Positions 8,603 through 15,458 of a DNA stretch of 64,000 bases are shown in pieces. The DNA comes from Rhodobacteraceae bacterium Alg231-04 (lineage in GTDB: Bacteria > Pseudomonadota > Alphaproteobacteria > Rhodobacterales > Rhodobacteraceae), in the NCBI GenBank assembly GCA_900143635.1, contig FREY01000005.1, forward strand, positions 180,211 to 244,210. The letters are read 5' to 3'. The position numbers were made by a program, and so were the translations under genes. Positions within the stretch are counted from its first letter, which is position 1. Every line of letters starts with the position of its first letter. A model generated the notes under the pieces. It saw only the letters and a list, made by a program, of their open reading frames with translations. It ran no database searches and was not told the origin of the DNA.

Positions 8603-9895
8603 TCAGCTGGTTGCCTTGGTCAGCGCCTGATCCAGATCGGCGATCAGGTCATCCGCATCTTCAATTCCGATGGACAGGCGCACCACGCTGGCGCCCGCGC
8701 CGGCTGCTTCCTGCTGCTCCGGTGTCAGCTGACGGTGGGTGGTCGAGGCCGAGTGGATGATCAGCGACCGCGCGTCGCCCAGATTGGCCACGTGGCTGAA
8801 GATTTCAACCGCGTTCACCAGTTTCACGCAGGCGTCATAGCCGCCCTTGACCGCAAAGGTGAACAAGGCGCCAGCGCCCTTGGGGTAATGCGCCGCCACC
8901 CGGTCTGCATAGGGCGAAGACGGCAGGCCCGCATAGGTGACGTAATCAACGCGATCATCCGCCTCCAGCCAGGCGGCGATCTTCTTGGCGTTCGCGACGT
9001 GACGCTCCATCCGCAGGCTCAGTGTTTCGATCCCCATCAGCGTGTAATGCGCGCCTTGCGGGTTCATCGTCATGCCGAGATCCCGCAGGCCGATGGCAAT
9101 GCTGTGGAAGGTGAAGGCCAGCGGGCCAAATGTCTCGTGGAACTTAAGCCCGTGATAGGCGGGTTCCGGTGCTGACAGGGAGGGGAACTTGTCCGAGGCA
9201 GACCAGTCGAAATTACCCGAATCGACAACGCAGCCGCCGGTGACCGTGCCATTGCCGGTCAGGTATTTGGTGGTGGAATGCACAACCAGCGAGGCGCCTT
9301 GTTCGAAGGGGCGGCAGAGATAGGGCGTGGCCGAGGTATTGTCGATGATCAGCGGAACGCCTGCGGCATCGGCCACATCGGCAACGGCGCGGATATCGGT
9401 CACATAGCCGCCGGGGTTGGCAATGGATTCGCCAAAAACCGCGCGGGTGTTGCCATCGATGGCAGCGGCCAGGGCTTCGGTGTCGTCAAAATCGACAAAC
9501 TTGGCCTCCCAGCCAAAGCGTTTGATCGTCTGGCTGAACTGGGTGACCGTGCCGCCATAAAGACGGGTGGAGGCAACCACATTACAGCCGGGCTGCATCA
9601 GCGGGAACAGCGCCATGATCTGCGCCGCATGGCCCGAGGAACAGCAGACCGCGCCCACGCCGCCTTCCAGCGTTGCAATCCGTTCACCCAGAACGGCAAC
9701 GGTGGGGTTGGTCAGGCGCGAGTAGATATTGCCGACTTCCTGAAGGTTGAACAGCGCAGCCGCATGATCCGCATCGCGGAACACATAAGCGGTGGTCTGG
9801 TAGATCGGCGTCTGCCGCGCCCCGGTTGCCGGGTCAGGCCGCGCGCCTGCGTGGATCTGCAATGTGTCAAAACCATATGTGGGGCTGTCAGTCAT
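8603..9895 (-). CDS. metY: O-acetylhomoserine aminocarboxypropyltransferase (O-acetylhomoserine sulfhydrylase)
   Basis: PLP-dependent enzyme of the Cys/Met metabolism family that makes homocysteine from O-acetylhomoserine and sulfide in direct-sulfhydrylation methionine synthesis. Motifs: TLQIHAGARPDPATGARQTP at the N terminus, the Tyr/Arg pair in YSRLTNPT, the cofactor loop SSGHAAQ, IIDNTSATP, and the PLP lysine in HSTTKYLTGNGT. 430 residues is normal for MetY. The ATG at 9895 follows GGGAGA; the frame opens upstream at a GTG at 9976, but that segment is leader RNA. An intrinsic terminator lies only 24 bases upstream of the start codon, so the promoter must be beyond it and the gene is probably attenuated or expressed by read-through. 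Confidence 0.92.
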   Translation of the reverse strand: MTDSPTYGFDTLQIHAGARPDPATGARQTPIYQTTAYVFRDADHAAALFNLQEVGNIYSRLTNPTVAVLGERIATLEGGVGAVCCSSGHAAQIMALFPLMQPGCNVVASTRLYGGTVTQFSQTIKRFGWEAKFVDFDDTEALAAAIDGNTRAVFGESIANPGGYVTDIRAVADVADAAGVPLIIDNTSATPYLCRPFEQGASLVVHSTTKYLTGNGTVTGGCVVDSGNFDWSASDKFPSLSAPEPAYHGLKFHETFGPLAFTFHSIAIGLRDLGMTMNPQGAHYTLMGIETLSLRMERHVANAKKIAAWLEADDRVDYVTYAGLPSSPYADRVAAHYPKGAGALFTFAVKGGYDACVKLVNAVEIFSHVANLGDARSLIIHSASTTHRQLTPEQQEAAGAGASVVRLSIGIEDADDLIADLDQALTKATS

Positions 9896-9918
9896 TCTGG
9901 GGTCTCCCTTACAAACAC

Positions 9919-9947
9919 AAAAAAACGGGCTGCGCGAAGCACAGCCG
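9919..9947 (-). terminator. Intrinsic terminator in the metY leader (candidate attenuator)
   Basis: On the minus strand GGCTGTGC-TTC-GCGCAGCC (one G-U pair) is followed by CG and seven T residues. It is about 107 bases after the end of the upstream glycosyltransferase-like gene and only 24 bases before the metY ATG, which leaves no room for a promoter between them. It is either the stop of the upstream gene with read-through into metY, or the terminator of a leader switch. I could not match the preceding leader to a known SAM riboswitch. Confidence 0.7.
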
Positions 9948-10053
9948 AAATACGCCGCTGGTGCAAGCCTCAACACAAGCGATCACGGTTTGGTCTTTGC
10001 ATTAATGAGGTGTGCCAAAGCGCCCGCCGGACGTAGCCGATAGTCAAGCGTGA

Positions 10054-11043
10054 TCAGCGCATCCAGAAACCGGCCGATTTGATTTTGTTGCGGATGACCT
10101 GTTCGCGCCGAGGCAGATGGTCACGGTCAAACATCGCCCGCACCTTGTCGCCGCGCCCCTGATAGACCGTGCGTTTGATCGGCTCATAGCCTTTCAGCAC
10201 TTTCTTCACCTTATTGGGCGCTGCCACTTCGCGCAGCACCTCGATCACCCGGTCGCTTTCACGGGCAAACATCAGCGGGAAAAACCGGTAATGACAGCTG
10301 ACACTGCCATCCAGCAGCCCTTCGGGAAGCGCGTCGCGACCGCCGCCAAAGGAATGGATTACCAGCGGCAGGGTCACCTGATCCAGCCAGGGATCAAGGC
10401 TCTGACCGACCAGTTCGATGGGCGGATCGCTCTTTACGGATTTTGCATAGACCATCCAGCGTTTGCCAAAGGCACGCGGGCAGGCACCATAGAAATATCC
10501 GGCGTTGAAATAGAGGTAGCGCCGCCAGTATTCATCCGGCTGCGACAGGTCGAGGCTGGAATCAAAGTCCAGCCCAAAGCGCGTATAAAGCGACCGCCAG
10601 ATATCGGCGAAACCGGGACCGTAGAGTGTTGGGCTGGGCCAGGTGCCTTCGCGCCGCAGCGAGGCGGACGGGCGGCTGAAATCAAAGGGAACCGATTGCA
10701 GATCGCCGGTGATCAGCGTGTCAGTGTCAAAGAAAACAAAGGGTTCACCTTCGGGCATGGCCTGAAGGGCTTCGATCTTGTTGCCATAGGGGTAGGTCTG
10801 TCCGAAGACCTTGCTCTCGAAGGGCAGGATTTCGGCGCCGAAATGCTCCAGCAGGGCCAGGATCTCGGTGTTTCGGATTGATGGGTCATTTTCCCACAGC
10901 GCACCGGGCTGCGGAACGGCCACAAACAGTCGGCCTGCAAAATCCGGCGACATCTGGCGCAGAGAGGCGGCAAAAAGCACAGCCTCGTACTGAAGCCGCC
11001 CGGATTGGCCGACGATCATGACGTTGAAAGGTTTTTCTGCCAT
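10054..11043 (-). CDS. Glycosyltransferase-like (nucleotide-diphospho-sugar transferase fold) protein
   Basis: 329 residues with no signal peptide. The N terminus is Rossmann-like (FNVMIVGQSGRLQYEAVLFA), and a DxD-type motif in VFFDTDTLI near residue 90 is the usual metal/nucleotide-sugar site of GT-A enzymes. Later segments (YFNAGYFYGACPRAFG, SLDPWLDQVTLPLVIH) match the pattern of glycosyltransferases with an Asp-containing acceptor loop. The ATG at 11043 is preferred over the 26-residue extension, which is Arg/Pro-rich and unlike a real N terminus. Donor and acceptor are unknown. It is divergent from the small protein at 11178. Confidence 0.6.
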   Translation of the reverse strand: MAEKPFNVMIVGQSGRLQYEAVLFAASLRQMSPDFAGRLFVAVPQPGALWENDPSIRNTEILALLEHFGAEILPFESKVFGQTYPYGNKIEALQAMPEGEPFVFFDTDTLITGDLQSVPFDFSRPSASLRREGTWPSPTLYGPGFADIWRSLYTRFGLDFDSSLDLSQPDEYWRRYLYFNAGYFYGACPRAFGKRWMVYAKSVKSDPPIELVGQSLDPWLDQVTLPLVIHSFGGGRDALPEGLLDGSVSCHYRFFPLMFARESDRVIEVLREVAAPNKVKKVLKGYEPIKRTVYQGRGDKVRAMFDRDHLPRREQVIRNKIKSAGFWMR

Positions 11044-11177
11044 TATTGCCCCGAAGGCCGCTTCTGGATGGCGGCTCAGCTGCTGTCGACGCGTAGTATA
11101 GGAGCGCGGCGGCGGTGGCAAAAGCCCGGAAATCGGGAAAACTGGAATGCGTGTATTTTGGGTCGGGAGTGATTGTG

Positions 11178-11699
11178 ATGATGGACGTTCTTATGGTGTT
11201 GGCAGCGGTGGCGCTGCAGGCAGGTGACAGCGGCGAACCGACCGAGCCGACCGAGCCGATCGCATCGGCAGAATCTGCGGCCACAGCTGTTGCGACCTCT
11301 TCGGCAGAGGCGCCGATGCTTGTCGCAGAGCCGCAGGAGGCCACTGGCCGGTTCACCACCGCAACCGAAGTTCGCCCCATTCTCACCGCGACTCGCGGAA
11401 ATTGGGTGTCGGTTCGCGAATATGACGGGCAGGATCTGGTGTATGTTACCCATTTGTGGGCCTGGCGCTGCGGGTTGGTGCAACTGAAGCTGGGCATCAA
11501 CGGTGCGGCACCGCAACTATGGCCCTTGCCCGCCTGTCACACAGATACGGCTCAGCCCAATGGCATTCTCGATACCGATGGGCTGCCTTACCGCAGTTTC
11601 AACCTGCAGTCGGTCGATACGGTCACGGTCGAGATTACCTATGACGATCTGACCACGGATATGGTCACGGTGAACCGGTTGGGGCAGCCGCAGCCTTAG
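11178..11699 (+). CDS. Conserved hypothetical secreted protein
   Basis: 173 residues from an ATG at 11178, which follows GGGAG by eight bases; a second ATG at 11181 is equally possible. A short hydrophobic N terminus (MMDVLMVLAAVALQAG) looks like a weak signal peptide, followed by a Glu/Pro/Ala linker and a compact domain (TEVRPILTATRGNWVSVREY, then two Cys in WAWRCGLV and LPACHTD) that could form a disulfide. I do not recognise a named family. It is tail-to-tail with the next gene, with a one-base gap. Confidence 0.65.
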   Translation: MMDVLMVLAAVALQAGDSGEPTEPTEPIASAESAATAVATSSAEAPMLVAEPQEATGRFTTATEVRPILTATRGNWVSVREYDGQDLVYVTHLWAWRCGLVQLKLGINGAAPQLWPLPACHTDTAQPNGILDTDGLPYRSFNLQSVDTVTVEITYDDLTTDMVTVNRLGQPQP

Positions 11700-11700
11700 A

Positions 11701-12576
11701 TTACGGCTCGATCAATGTGCAGCCCGGCATCTGGGCAATATATTCCACATCGCCGTCATAAATATCGCTGAGCGTGTCGACCATGTCGTCATCCCAACCG
11801 GGCAGATCCAGCTCTTCCTCGAGCGCATCTTCCTGGGCGAATTTATCCACGAAAGCCCCATATACGCGGACCCGCTGGGCATCACTGATGTCCGGAGCAT
11901 CGGCCAGGTACTCGCCCAGACGCCGTGTTCCCTCGCGGGTCATTATAGAGCTCAGCATGTCCAGCTCGCCGCCGACCGGGGCGCCCCGCTCCAGGCCGGT
12001 AACGGCCCGCAGTACCTGGTCCCAGATGAAGGGCAGATCTTCGTAACACCAGACGGTCACCGGCAAATCGGGCAGGGTCTGGTGGATGCGGGCAAGCAAA
12101 GATGACCAACGCAGGTTCATCGGGTTGGTGCTGCTCAGAACCTCGCGGACCCGCTGCTTGCTGGCCTTGCCAAGCAGCCCGGGCAGGAAAGTGGCGGGAT
12201 TGCGAATACACAAGAAAAGTTCAGGCTGGTCGTCGGGAAACAGCACGGACATCTGTTGCAGGCGGCGTTCCGCATTCGGATAGAGCAGGTCGCCGTTCAG
12301 CGCCTCGCGCTGAGAGCCAAAGAAGTGGGGGTTTGACAGCACAACCCGCCCCGGGGCATCCCCATCGAGGATCTCGCTCCACAGGTCATCGGCAGCCGCG
12401 AAAAAGTCATCGCCCTCGTCCATCTGCGAGAAGCATTCCTTCAGCAGCGTCCGGTATTTGCCGGGGCCGGGCAGGGTGACACCCTTCTCCAGCAAGGGGC
12501 CCGCGTCCCCCAACAGGCTTTTCAGCAAGCGGTCTTCTTCGGTGCCATGCGCGCCCGAGTGAATGGCAATCTTCAT
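11701..12576 (-). CDS. Sulfotransferase-like hypothetical protein
   Basis: 291 residues, cytosolic. The opening MKIAIHSGAHGTEEDRLLKS occupies the place of the PAPS-binding P-loop of sulfotransferases, but without a canonical GxxxSGKT-type loop. The middle has LFLCIRNPATFLPGLL (compare the R.P motif that contacts PAPS) and DLPVTVWCYEDLPFIWDQVL. The C-terminal 90 residues are acidic. I call it sulfotransferase-like by layout only; catalytic activity is doubtful. AGGCGA precedes the ATG. It lies beside the tRNA-Thr gene, on the core side of the island junction. Confidence 0.5.
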   Translation of the reverse strand: MKIAIHSGAHGTEEDRLLKSLLGDAGPLLEKGVTLPGPGKYRTLLKECFSQMDEGDDFFAAADDLWSEILDGDAPGRVVLSNPHFFGSQREALNGDLLYPNAERRLQQMSVLFPDDQPELFLCIRNPATFLPGLLGKASKQRVREVLSSTNPMNLRWSSLLARIHQTLPDLPVTVWCYEDLPFIWDQVLRAVTGLERGAPVGGELDMLSSIMTREGTRRLGEYLADAPDISDAQRVRVYGAFVDKFAQEDALEEELDLPGWDDDMVDTLSDIYDGDVEYIAQMPGCTLIEP

Positions 12577-12683
12577 CGAATTTCGCCTGTGTTATTCTAT
12601 CAATAGACATTCTGAATATGTGCCGCGCCTGGTCAGGTCAAACCGCCTGCGAAAATTCGTTCTCAAAGATTGCATTTTGCGTC

Positions 12684-12711
12684 TTGCACGCCACGACGGT
12701 TGCGGCTAAAT
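12684..12711 (+). promoter_or_regulatory. Candidate promoter of tRNA-Thr
   Basis: TTGCAC (12684-12689), a 16-base spacer and CTAAAT (12706-12711) place a start site a few bases before the mature tRNA at 12724. Confidence 0.4.
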
Positions 12712-12723
12712 CCCATCGCCAAG

Positions 12724-12799
12724 GCCCCTATAGCTCAGCTGGTAGAGCAACTGATTTGTAATCAGTAGGTCCGCGGTTCGAGTCCGTGTGGGGGCACCA
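12724..12799 (+). tRNA. tRNA-Thr (anticodon TGT)
   Basis: A full cloverleaf is visible: acceptor GCCCCTA pairing with TGGGGGC, D arm AGCTCAGCTGGTAGAGC, anticodon arm CTGATTTGTAATCAG with anticodon TGT, TTCGAGTC in the T loop, and encoded CCA at 12797-12799. Its 3' half, from inside the anticodon arm onward, is duplicated at 24454, which marks it as the integration site of the genomic island. Confidence 0.96.
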
Positions 12800-12815
12800 T
12801 TAAATCAATAACTTA
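12753..12815 (+). repeat. attL: left attachment repeat of the island, within tRNA-Thr
   Basis: 12753-12804 is identical over 52 bp to 24454-24505. After one mismatch the match continues for 10 more bases (CAATAACTTA). The repeat starts in the anticodon stem and runs past the CCA end, so integration keeps the tRNA gene whole. Confidence 0.95.
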
Positions 12816-13443
12816 CGTGTGGATTGGGTAGCTGAACGTACCTCTGGGTACCGCTACGGGTACCACATCTCCACAGCACAGAATCTGCCCTGGTGCAGGC
12901 TAGAGATTTTCTGGCGTGGTCTGATCGTCTTCAAGAACCCGTACCCCCTTCGACCCCCCCAAGCCCCCCATCTATGCATCTGTAAAACCCTGCTCAGAAA
13001 ACATGGACAAATTTTTGAAACCTGATGCATAGGGCGTTCTGCTATATCGCGGTGCTTCTGGTCTCAAATGCCTTTCTGATCGGGGAGAACTGTGCTGCGC
13101 CTATAATTTCGGGTTTGTTTTCCTTTCGATCAGTTCTGCCCCAAGCACACTTGGAAGCGTAGGGCGGTAGCTATTCCTTGCAGCCGGTGAATGACCGGCA
13201 TGCACAGAAAGCACCCTTTGCAAATCCATTCCTGTCGCCAGATCAGGCCACGGTTTTCGCCGCGCTGCCGCGACCAAAAGCTGCAGCACGTCGTGGGCGC
13301 AGCATGAAACTGGCATCGTGTGACCAGGTTGCGGACGAAGTGAGAATTCGCTGCGGCTGCGCGAGTGTCTGCTTCAGGCGCTCAATCCCTTTATGGGCGA
13401 TGCCGTATTGACCGACCTTGGTAAGAGGATTACACGCGGCTCT
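12816..13443. other. Gene-poor left end of the island
   Basis: No supportable gene. Short frames here (for example 12819-13025) lack ribosome sites and family features. From about 13140 to 13400 there is degenerate GC-rich repeat-like sequence with small dyads such as GCCGGT-GAATG-ACCGGC and the string CCTTTGCAAA that recurs in other intergenic regions. A weak promoter-like TTGACC (13408-13413) lies just before the trp leader peptide. Confidence 0.6.
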
Positions 13444-13494
13444 ATGGAAAGCACAAAATTCATCTCGAACTTTTGGTGGCTGGTCTCCTCATAA
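13444..13494 (+). CDS. trp-type leader peptide upstream of trpS
   Basis: A 16-residue open frame, MESTKFISNFWWLVSS, has two consecutive TGG codons (13474-13479) and stops with TAA immediately before the first strand of a terminator system. Tandem Trp codons in a tiny leader frame ahead of a Trp-related gene are the hallmark of ribosome-mediated attenuation, so this is very probably translated as a sensor of charged tRNA-Trp rather than for its product. AGAGGA lies about 14 bases upstream, a little far. No other function is expected. Confidence 0.85.
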   Translation: MESTKFISNFWWLVSS

Positions 13495-13545
13495 GGCGAC
13501 TGGACAGTATTCTATTCCGAGGTCGCCGTTTGGGCGGCCTTTTTT
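13483..13545 (+). promoter_or_regulatory. Transcription attenuator controlling trpS (1:2, 2:3 and 3:4 hairpins)
   Basis: Four strands can be read. Strand 1 GTCTCCT (13483-13489) pairs with strand 2 AGGCGAC (13494-13500), with one mismatch and the loop CATA. Strand 2 GGCGAC (13495-13500) also pairs perfectly with strand 3 GTCGCC (13522-13527). Strand 3 AGGTCGCC (13520-13527) pairs with strand 4 GGCGGCCT (13533-13540, one G-U), followed by six T residues: an intrinsic terminator. A ribosome stalled on the TGG pair would cover strand 1 and favour 2:3, giving read-through into trpS; a ribosome reaching the stop codon would cover strand 2 and favour termination. Confidence 0.88.
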
Positions 13546-13590
13546 GTTTCCATGCGTCCTGCGGCACCTCTTCTCAACGAGGACATGCTC

Positions 13591-14592
13591 ATGACCAAAC
13601 CAATCATTCTTACCGGAGACCGCACGACGGGGCCTCTTCATATCGGCCACTACGCAGGTTCGCTTGCAAATCGTTTGGCGTACCAAGACAGTCATGAGCA
13701 ATTTTTGCTTCTGGCGGACACTCAAGCGCTAACCGATAACGCTCACGATCCTGAAAAGGTACGACGCAGCGTGATGGAAGTTGCTCTTGATTACCTTGCT
13801 GTCGGCATCGATCCAACGCGCACGACAATCTGCCTGCAATCGCATCTACCAGCGCTTGCGGAACTGTCGATGCTGTACCTCAACTTCGTCACTGTATCCC
13901 GCTTAGAACGCAATCCAACGATCAAAGATGAAATCCGGGCGCGTGGATTTGGCCGTGATATACCTGCGGGCTTCCTATGCTATCCGGCGGCACAAGCCGC
14001 TGATATCACTGCATTCAAAGCAACCGTCGTCCCGGTGGGCGACGACCAAGCGCCACTCATAGAACAGACCAATGAGATAGTGCGTCGGATCAATTCCACC
14101 GCTAACCGAAAGGTACTTCCCGAGGCCGTCGCTGTTATCCCAAAGGCCGGACGGCTTCCCGGCATCGACGGCAAAGCGAAGATGTCTAAATCAGGTGGCA
14201 ACGCTATTCCACTTTCGGCATCGCCAGATGAAATCAGCGCCGCCGTCAAAGCGATGTTTACCGATCCGAACCATTTGCGTGTCGAAGACCCCGGACAGGT
14301 CGAAGGCAATGTTGTCTTCGCGTATCTGGACGCGTTTGATGAAGACAAGATCGCTGTTGAAGAGCTGAAGGCAAAGTACCAGCGAGGCGGTCTTGGCGAC
14401 GGAGTGGTCAAAAAACGACTGGACGGCATACTGCAAGAGCTGCTTGCTCCTATTCGGACGCGAAGGGCGCAACTGTCGAAAGACCCCGCCTATGTCTTAG
14501 ACGTAGTTAGAAAAGGTACGGAGATTGCACGAGACCGAACAAATGCCACCAAACGCGAAGTTGTCGAACACCTTGGGTTGTTCAGGCTTTGA
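13591..14592 (+). CDS. trpS: Tryptophanyl-tRNA synthetase (island-borne, probably accessory)
   Basis: Class Ic aminoacyl-tRNA synthetase that charges tRNA-Trp. The HIGH motif is [10 protein letters not shown] near residue 15, the TrpRS-specific segment is [16 protein letters not shown] near residue 150, and the KMSKS motif is [10 protein letters not shown] near residue 200. 333 residues is full length for a bacterial TrpRS. The ATG at 13591 follows GAGGA by seven bases; an ATG at 13585 and an upstream extension lie too close to or before the ribosome site. A trp-type attenuator precedes it, so expression should rise when charged tRNA-Trp falls. Its place on a tRNA island suggests an extra copy, possibly one that resists a TrpRS inhibitor; that is inference. 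Confidence 0.93.
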   Translation: MTKPIILTGDRTTGPLHIGHYAGSLANRLAYQDSHEQFLLLADTQALTDNAHDPEKVRRSVMEVALDYLAVGIDPTRTTICLQSHLPALAELSMLYLNFVTVSRLERNPTIKDEIRARGFGRDIPAGFLCYPAAQAADITAFKATVVPVGDDQAPLIEQTNEIVRRINSTANRKVLPEAVAVIPKAGRLPGIDGKAKMSKSGGNAIPLSASPDEISAAVKAMFTDPNHLRVEDPGQVEGNVVFAYLDAFDEDKIAVEELKAKYQRGGLGDGVVKKRLDGILQELLAPIRTRRAQLSKDPAYVLDVVRKGTEIARDRTNATKREVVEHLGLFRL

Positions 14593-14649
14593 CCTGTAAA
14601 CTTTAGCGTTGGAGCTGCCGTTCGTACATCTTGCAGCATCGGTGGAAGT

Positions 14650-14739
14650 GGGCTCAGACCAGCCTTGCTGCGGTGCAGCAGCAGGGGTGCAGCAAGGTCA
14701 CACCCCAACCGCGTCACTGGATGACGGCAGGCAGCCCAA
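14650..14739 (+). repeat. 90-bp interspersed palindromic element, copy A1
   Basis: Starts GGGCTCAGACCAGCCTTGCT and ends GGCAGGCAGCCCAA. The inner stem CCTTGCTGC / GCAGCAAGG and the outer GGGCT / AGCCC arms let it fold. It is the same length as copies at 27533-27622 (5 differences) and 53421-53510 (inverted). It lies 57 bases after trpS. The rest of 14593-14996 shows no gene. Confidence 0.85.
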
Positions 14740-14996
14740 AGCGGCCCTAAGCCTGGTGACCAGTTAGGCAGGCCAGCACATGCAGGTCAGGCGGTTTGCA
14801 GCCGTACTCTGCGGGTGCGAGACCTGCAAGTAGAAACTAGTGAAGCCGCCATTCCGGCATGCTCGATCAGGTGTATATCTTCCCATCGATGTATGACTGC
14901 AGCGAGCCCGGTGTTGACCTTCTGAATCAGTAGGGCTTTCTCTCTATACGTGTATCTTACGCTAAGAAAGCGCAGCGGAGCACAATTGGCGAGGAC

Positions 14997-15434
14997 CTAA
15001 CCTCGACGTCGATTTGGGTGCCAGATCCACATCACAGCGGCCAGAATGACTGTGATGGGAATGTCGGCCCAAAGGTGCGCATGTTCGTTTGGGTAAATGA
15101 AGGCCTGCGGTATCATCACGATGCAGTGCAGCAAATTGGCGAGAATACCCCAATCAAACAGGGCGACGTTCCTCTCGGGGTCATCGGCACCGCGGACCAG
15201 AAGAATAGCCCACCCCACATAGAGGCCGAACAGCATGAACACGTAGGGGTGCATTCCGTCATAGGGCGATTCACGATGCGCCGGACCGATTTGGAGCACT
15301 TCGGGAAGCACCCCCCAGGCAAATCCCGGGGAGTATCCGACGAACCCCATAAGCAGGACGGGCACCAGGCCCCAGCCGACCACGCGCATGGCTAGGGAGG
15401 ATTTCCGAAGATGGGCGTCCTGAGTGCTGCTCAT
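14997..15434 (-). CDS. Small multi-pass membrane protein (DUF6632-like hypothetical)
   Basis: 145 residues with four hydrophobic segments (VVGWGLVPVLLMGFVGYSPG, MLFGLYVGWAILLVRG, LANLLHCIVMIPQAFI, IPITVILAAVMWIW) and conserved-looking polar residues between them (HPYVFM, DPERNVALFDWG). It resembles small DUF6632-type membrane proteins, but I am not certain. It follows the DUF3604 gene by 24 bp on the same strand, so both are probably one transcript; it could anchor or supply a substrate to the secreted DUF3604 protein. Confidence 0.65.
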   Translation of the reverse strand: MSSTQDAHLRKSSLAMRVVGWGLVPVLLMGFVGYSPGFAWGVLPEVLQIGPAHRESPYDGMHPYVFMLFGLYVGWAILLVRGADDPERNVALFDWGILANLLHCIVMIPQAFIYPNEHAHLWADIPITVILAAVMWIWHPNRRRG

Positions 15435-15458
15435 GTCCAGTCTCCTATCCGCGCCGGA

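Noticed and set aside
9948..10053. Possible SAM-II or SAM/SAH riboswitch ahead of metY
   Set aside because: The conserved core strings of these riboswitches are not visible; only the terminator is supported.
12819..13025. 68-residue frame just after tRNA-Thr
   Set aside because: No ribosome site, no family resemblance, and it lies in repeat-like island-end DNA.
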